From positions 76,426,801 to 76,490,800 of the forward strand of contig NC_029516.1 of the NCBI RefSeq assembly GCF_001577835.2: 64,000 nucleotides of DNA. The letters are read 5' to 3'. The notes beneath the pieces were generated by a model, which saw only the letters and a list, made by a program, of their open reading frames with translations, made no database searches and was not told the DNA's origin. The stretch is from Coturnix japonica. Lineage: Eukaryota; Chordata; Aves; Galliformes; Phasianidae. The translations under genes and the position numbers were made by a program. Positions within the stretch are counted from its first letter, which is position 1. The number at the start of each line of letters is the position of its first letter. Below are positions 60,501 through 64,000 of this stretch, piece after piece.

Positions 60501-62450
60501 TTGCCCCCAGTGAGGTCATTGGCTCACACAAGCCTTTCAGTTAGTCTGGCAGAGGTCACTCCTTTAATTGCTCTTCTCAAGAGGGGCACAGTGACAAAGA
60601 TGGCAATGCATTTCAATGTATTTTCAGATTTAATGTTTGATTGATAGTAACATCAACTCATTGCTCTTTCACTTTTCTACCACGTGCGTTTATATTTTAT
60701 AGATACTGCAATCTTCCGTGTAATCGAGAATGCTGTTTTTCTAATGTACATAACGTTTGATGCTGTTCAAATGATAGTTTGAAAAGTAGAATATTATCAA
60801 AGCAAGCATGTTCACACTTTATATTTCAAGTTTGGTTTTTTAAGGTATTTGGATAGTATTGATTCCTCTGTGCGTTAGGTAACTTCACAAAGGAAAACAC
60901 AAAGCAGTGCATCATTAATGAGAGCAGGTGAGCTTGTGTTTCTGCATTCTTCCACAAACTGTCACAATTCTGTTCTCCCTACCTAAAACTCTAATGGGAT
61001 ATTTAGCCACTGAATGAATGCAGCCACTCAGACATTTTATTGTGGTGACTGTTACTGTGTGGTGCTATTTTATAAACAACATAAGCATGTGCTGCAAAGG
61101 CAGGGTACCTTTAAGGATCTGAATATTGACCCGACTTTTCTTTTACTTAAAAGAAACAGGGTCGTACTTCAGTTGAGTGCTTGTGAACTGGCTGTTTAAG
61201 TTGGGATTTACCATTATCTACATCTTCGGAAGTGTTCTTATACCACAAAGCAAGAAGGCATTAAAACTCCAAACCTGATTTTGTTGCTTCTAGAACAGAA
61301 ATATCTTTCAGCTAATACTTAAGATAGTCCTTGCTACACTAAACAATGGAAGTTTAACAGGTTATAGTTCAGCTCCTTAAGCCACCACAGACTCTACTAC
61401 TTGCATGCACCAATCTACATAATTCACATAGCAGCCAGTCTGTCTGTATATATCTGGTTTTCCTGAATAATGTTGTGTGTTACTGAGTTTGCAATTTATT
61501 CCTGTTTTTGTTTTTTTTTCTAATGGATTTGTAAGTATTGTCTGAAGAATTCCAAGCTTAATTTCTATTGCAGCAGGTCATTTGAAGACTACTTTAAGAC
61601 TACTTGGGACCTTTTGACTGGATGTGATGTTATAGCGTGTCGTTCACACACGCTTTTTGCTGAGCAGGTAGAATTGTAGCAGTTAGTGGAGACTTGCTGA
61701 ATGATAATAAAATGTAAACTTGTTCTGCTTTTACACAGTGTAAAAGAAGCTTATTTCCTTGTTATTTTTCTTTTTAACCTTGAAGACTGTGCCACCCAAA
61801 GAAATACATGCAAAGTGTTTGTGGGTTCTCCAAATCTCCTTTTGCAGTTACAGGATTTTTCCCCCTCCTTCCTCAGTTTGGCTTTCTAGGACAAAATACT
61901 GGAGGGGAAAAGAAAAACCCTGCTTTCCTTAAAGCTGCCAAAAAATAATCAGGACTTTTTCAGCCTGTTCTGAAATGCTTTCCTTGTTTCAGTAAAGGAG
62001 GAAGCACGGGATACTCAACTTGTAAAATCATTAAAGAGCCTTTATCGGGCAAGGTGCTTTATTTCTCGCAAAGTGCCAAACCAAATTTTGTTGTATAAAT
62101 TAAGAGTTCTCAATAAGGAACTTGTTTCATGACTTCATTGCATTTATAAACATGTGGGCCAAATTCACTTGTAGCATGACTCTATTGAACTAAATTTTGC
62201 TAAGCCTTTCACAGTAGTGCTCTACCTCTAAACTAGAATCTGGAAAAGTAATGATTGGACTTTGTCTTTCTACTTCTAACTATTCTCTGTCAGGAACGGT
62301 GGGTCGTTAAATCGGTACAGTTCATATGTTTTCTATAAGCGTTTACATTTTCTGAATTTATTGTTTCTTACATGTTTTGTTTGTACCTATGAGTTTTGAA
62401 TTTTAAATAAATGATTTGTATGTTTATCGAACATGTTAATTAGTACTTTA
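57508..62450 (+). other. CEP97 3'UTR and downstream sequence
   Basis: Long frame-poor AT-rich sequence after the CEP97 stop. AATAAA occurs at 59165-59170 and 62406-62411. The first would give a 1.7 kb 3'UTR; the second may end a longer isoform or another transcript. No repeats, RNA genes or conserved frames recognised. Confidence 0.45.
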
Positions 62451-62764
62451 TCCTGACTCTCGCAGCTACTAGTTGTTGTCTTGCATTTGGAGGGCTCTTT
62501 TAGAGACAGACTGCTCAGAAGTGCAAAATAATGATGGCAAGGTAAGCGTTAGCATTCATGACTTGGTACACTGAGGCATCTAATAGTCTACTGTGCTAAG
62601 GACAGTTTGCAGTAGGGTACTGAATTTATACTCACTGAAATTGGGATTCCTTACTCAAAGTCCATTGGTTGAATCACCAGTCCTCTATTTCATGTTGTTA
62701 CTTGTCTGTTGTGTTTAAAGTAAAATACATGGCGGTATTCTGTACAGAGTTCTCTAGAAGGAGA

Positions 62765-62905
62765 ATTGTAGGGTCATCTAGGTTAGAAAAGACCTTCAGG
62801 ATCAAGTCCAACCATCAACCTGACCTACCGAATCTCATCACTAAACTGTCTCCAGTTCCACGACTACACATCTCTTAAGTAACTCCAGAGATGAGGACTA
62901 TGCTC
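62765..62905 (-). mobile_element. Diverged CR1 3' fragment
   Basis: Antisense CR1-like text (GGTTAGAAAAGACCTTCAGG, ATCAAGTCCAACCATCAACC), an older subfamily than the neighbour at 63.2 kb. Confidence 0.75.
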
Positions 62906-63147
62906 CTAAGGCTTATCAGAAGAAAAACAATTGCAAATGTGCTTAACTGCATTCAAGCACTGATCTTTCTGATGTCTTTGCCTATCTGTTTCTGTTATAT
63001 CAGCTGAAGTTCTCTAGTTCAGTGCTGCTTTATTTTTCTGATGTCTGAAATGCATGGAAAATAAGCTCAGGACGTTACTGCTGAAGTGCGAAGAGGCTGT
63101 GAGATCTGAGGAGAAACAGGAGATACTGAGAATAGCTGTGGCCTGAA

Positions 63148-63410
63148 ATCATATGGCCTCAAGTTGCGCCAAGGTAAGTTTAGGTTGGATGTTAGGATAC
63201 ACTTCTTTACAGAAAGGGTAGTTAGGTACTGGAATAGGCTCCCCAGGGAGGTGGTTGAGTCACCATCCCTGGATGTGTTTAAGAGCCGTTTGGATGTGGT
63301 GCTCAGAGATATGATTTAGCAGAGGGTTGTTAGAGTTAGGGTGCTATGGTTAGGCTGTGGTTGGACTTGATGATCTTCGAGGTCTTTTCCAGCCTGGGTA
63401 ATTCTATCTT
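63148..63410 (+). mobile_element. CR1 3' fragment
   Basis: Plus-strand CR1 3' end (CTCAAGTTGCGCCAAGGTAA, GGTTGGACTTGATGATCTTC, AATTCTATCTTT). It is nearly identical in extent to the copies at 11.3 and 46.4 kb. Confidence 0.93.
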
Positions 63411-64000
63411 TTCTTTGATCATTAGCTCCTTCAGCTTGAACTTGAAGGCAGAAATATGAGCTGCAGCAGCACACGTTTTCAAGATCCACTCCACAGATAT
63501 CTTGTGCTAACCTTACTGGCGTGGAGTTCATTCACTTGAGCTCTCCTCATTGCAGCTTGCTTGGTCCCAGTTTTGGGCTGTGTTCTTTGCAGATTCTTCT
63601 CAAGACTGCCCAATGCAATGCTCAGGAAAGTCCCATGATATATATGCAAAATATCACAAAAAGCACAATAGTATCTATTTCCTCTGACAAGGGCTCAGGT
63701 TTTGGTGGTGCCATCATCTTCAATCCCCTCACACCTACTGTCATTTTAGTTACAGATGGGACTTATGCCTAACATTTGATGCTAATTAGATGGTTTTGCC
63801 TGGGGCCTCACTTTGAACTGAGGAGGCTGTAAGAAGCTTTGAAGCACTGTAAGGCTCAGGAAAGAGGCAAGCAAGTAATGAGCCTGTTATAAAGTTGGTA
63901 GGTAGTACATAGAGAGAAGGAAAAAAATCAATACAGGGTACCTGTATTTTAGATTCTTTATGTAGCCAGTTAACTTTTCAGTTTTTGACTCATAGATTAT
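63411..64000. other. Right-edge intergenic sequence
   Basis: An open frame of about 80 codons at 63521-63772 has no family resemblance. Nothing else is recognised. Confidence 0.4.

Noticed and set aside
63521-63772. 83-codon plus-strand frame near the right edge
   Set aside because: No domain or family signal and no splice or promoter context.

Overview
This is a piece of bird nuclear genome, almost certainly a galliform and most likely chicken. It has spliced vertebrate genes, CpG-island promoters, more than twenty fragments of the avian LINE CR1, and one decayed mariner copy of the kind known from chicken. The genes recovered by tracing splice sites are, left to right: the 5' end of SENP7 (-), a FAM172B/ARB2B-like gene (+), TXNL4B (-), TRMT10C (+), PCNP (+), ZBTB11 (-), RPL24 (-) and CEP97 (+). 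From memory, SENP7, TRMT10C, PCNP, ZBTB11, RPL24 and CEP97 follow the same order on human 3q12.

Layout. 1-5.0 kb: 5' end of SENP7, running off the left edge. 5.0-5.3 kb: CpG island shared with the FAM172B-like gene (coding 6555-7940). 9.3-10.5 kb: TXNL4B, head to head with TRMT10C (coding in one exon, 11891-13135). 14.2-24.5 kb: PCNP in five exons with a long 3'UTR holding a pure (ATT)26 tract. 24.5-27.4 kb: gap between the convergent PCNP and ZBTB11, filled by a mariner split by a CR1. 27.5-42.7 kb: ZBTB11 in eleven coding exons. 42.7-45.1 kb: repeats only. 45.1-49.1 kb: RPL24 in six exons, sharing a 311 bp promoter with CEP97. 49.4-57.5 kb: CEP97 in eleven exons. 57.5-64 kb: 3'UTR or intergenic DNA with two CR1 fragments.

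Most of the genes are housekeeping: SUMO deconjugation (SENP7), spliceosome (TXNL4B), mitochondrial tRNA processing (TRMT10C), nuclear PEST protein (PCNP), zinc-finger transcription factor (ZBTB11), large ribosomal subunit (RPL24) and centriole/cilium control (CEP97). Three of the promoters look bidirectional. Apart from SENP7 and the 5' non-coding exons, every splice junction keeps frame, and the predicted lengths match the families (TXNL4B 149, PCNP 178, RPL24 157, CEP97 858, ZBTB11 1047 residues).

The most unusual items are a dimeric tRNA-derived SINE with a CR1-type tail in CEP97 intron 1; the FAM172B-like gene, whose ARB2 domain is intronless and has Gly where the putative nucleophile Ser sits in FAM172A; a mariner interrupted by a CR1; and two inverted copies of an LTR-like repeat, one ending just upstream of the proposed SENP7 start exon.
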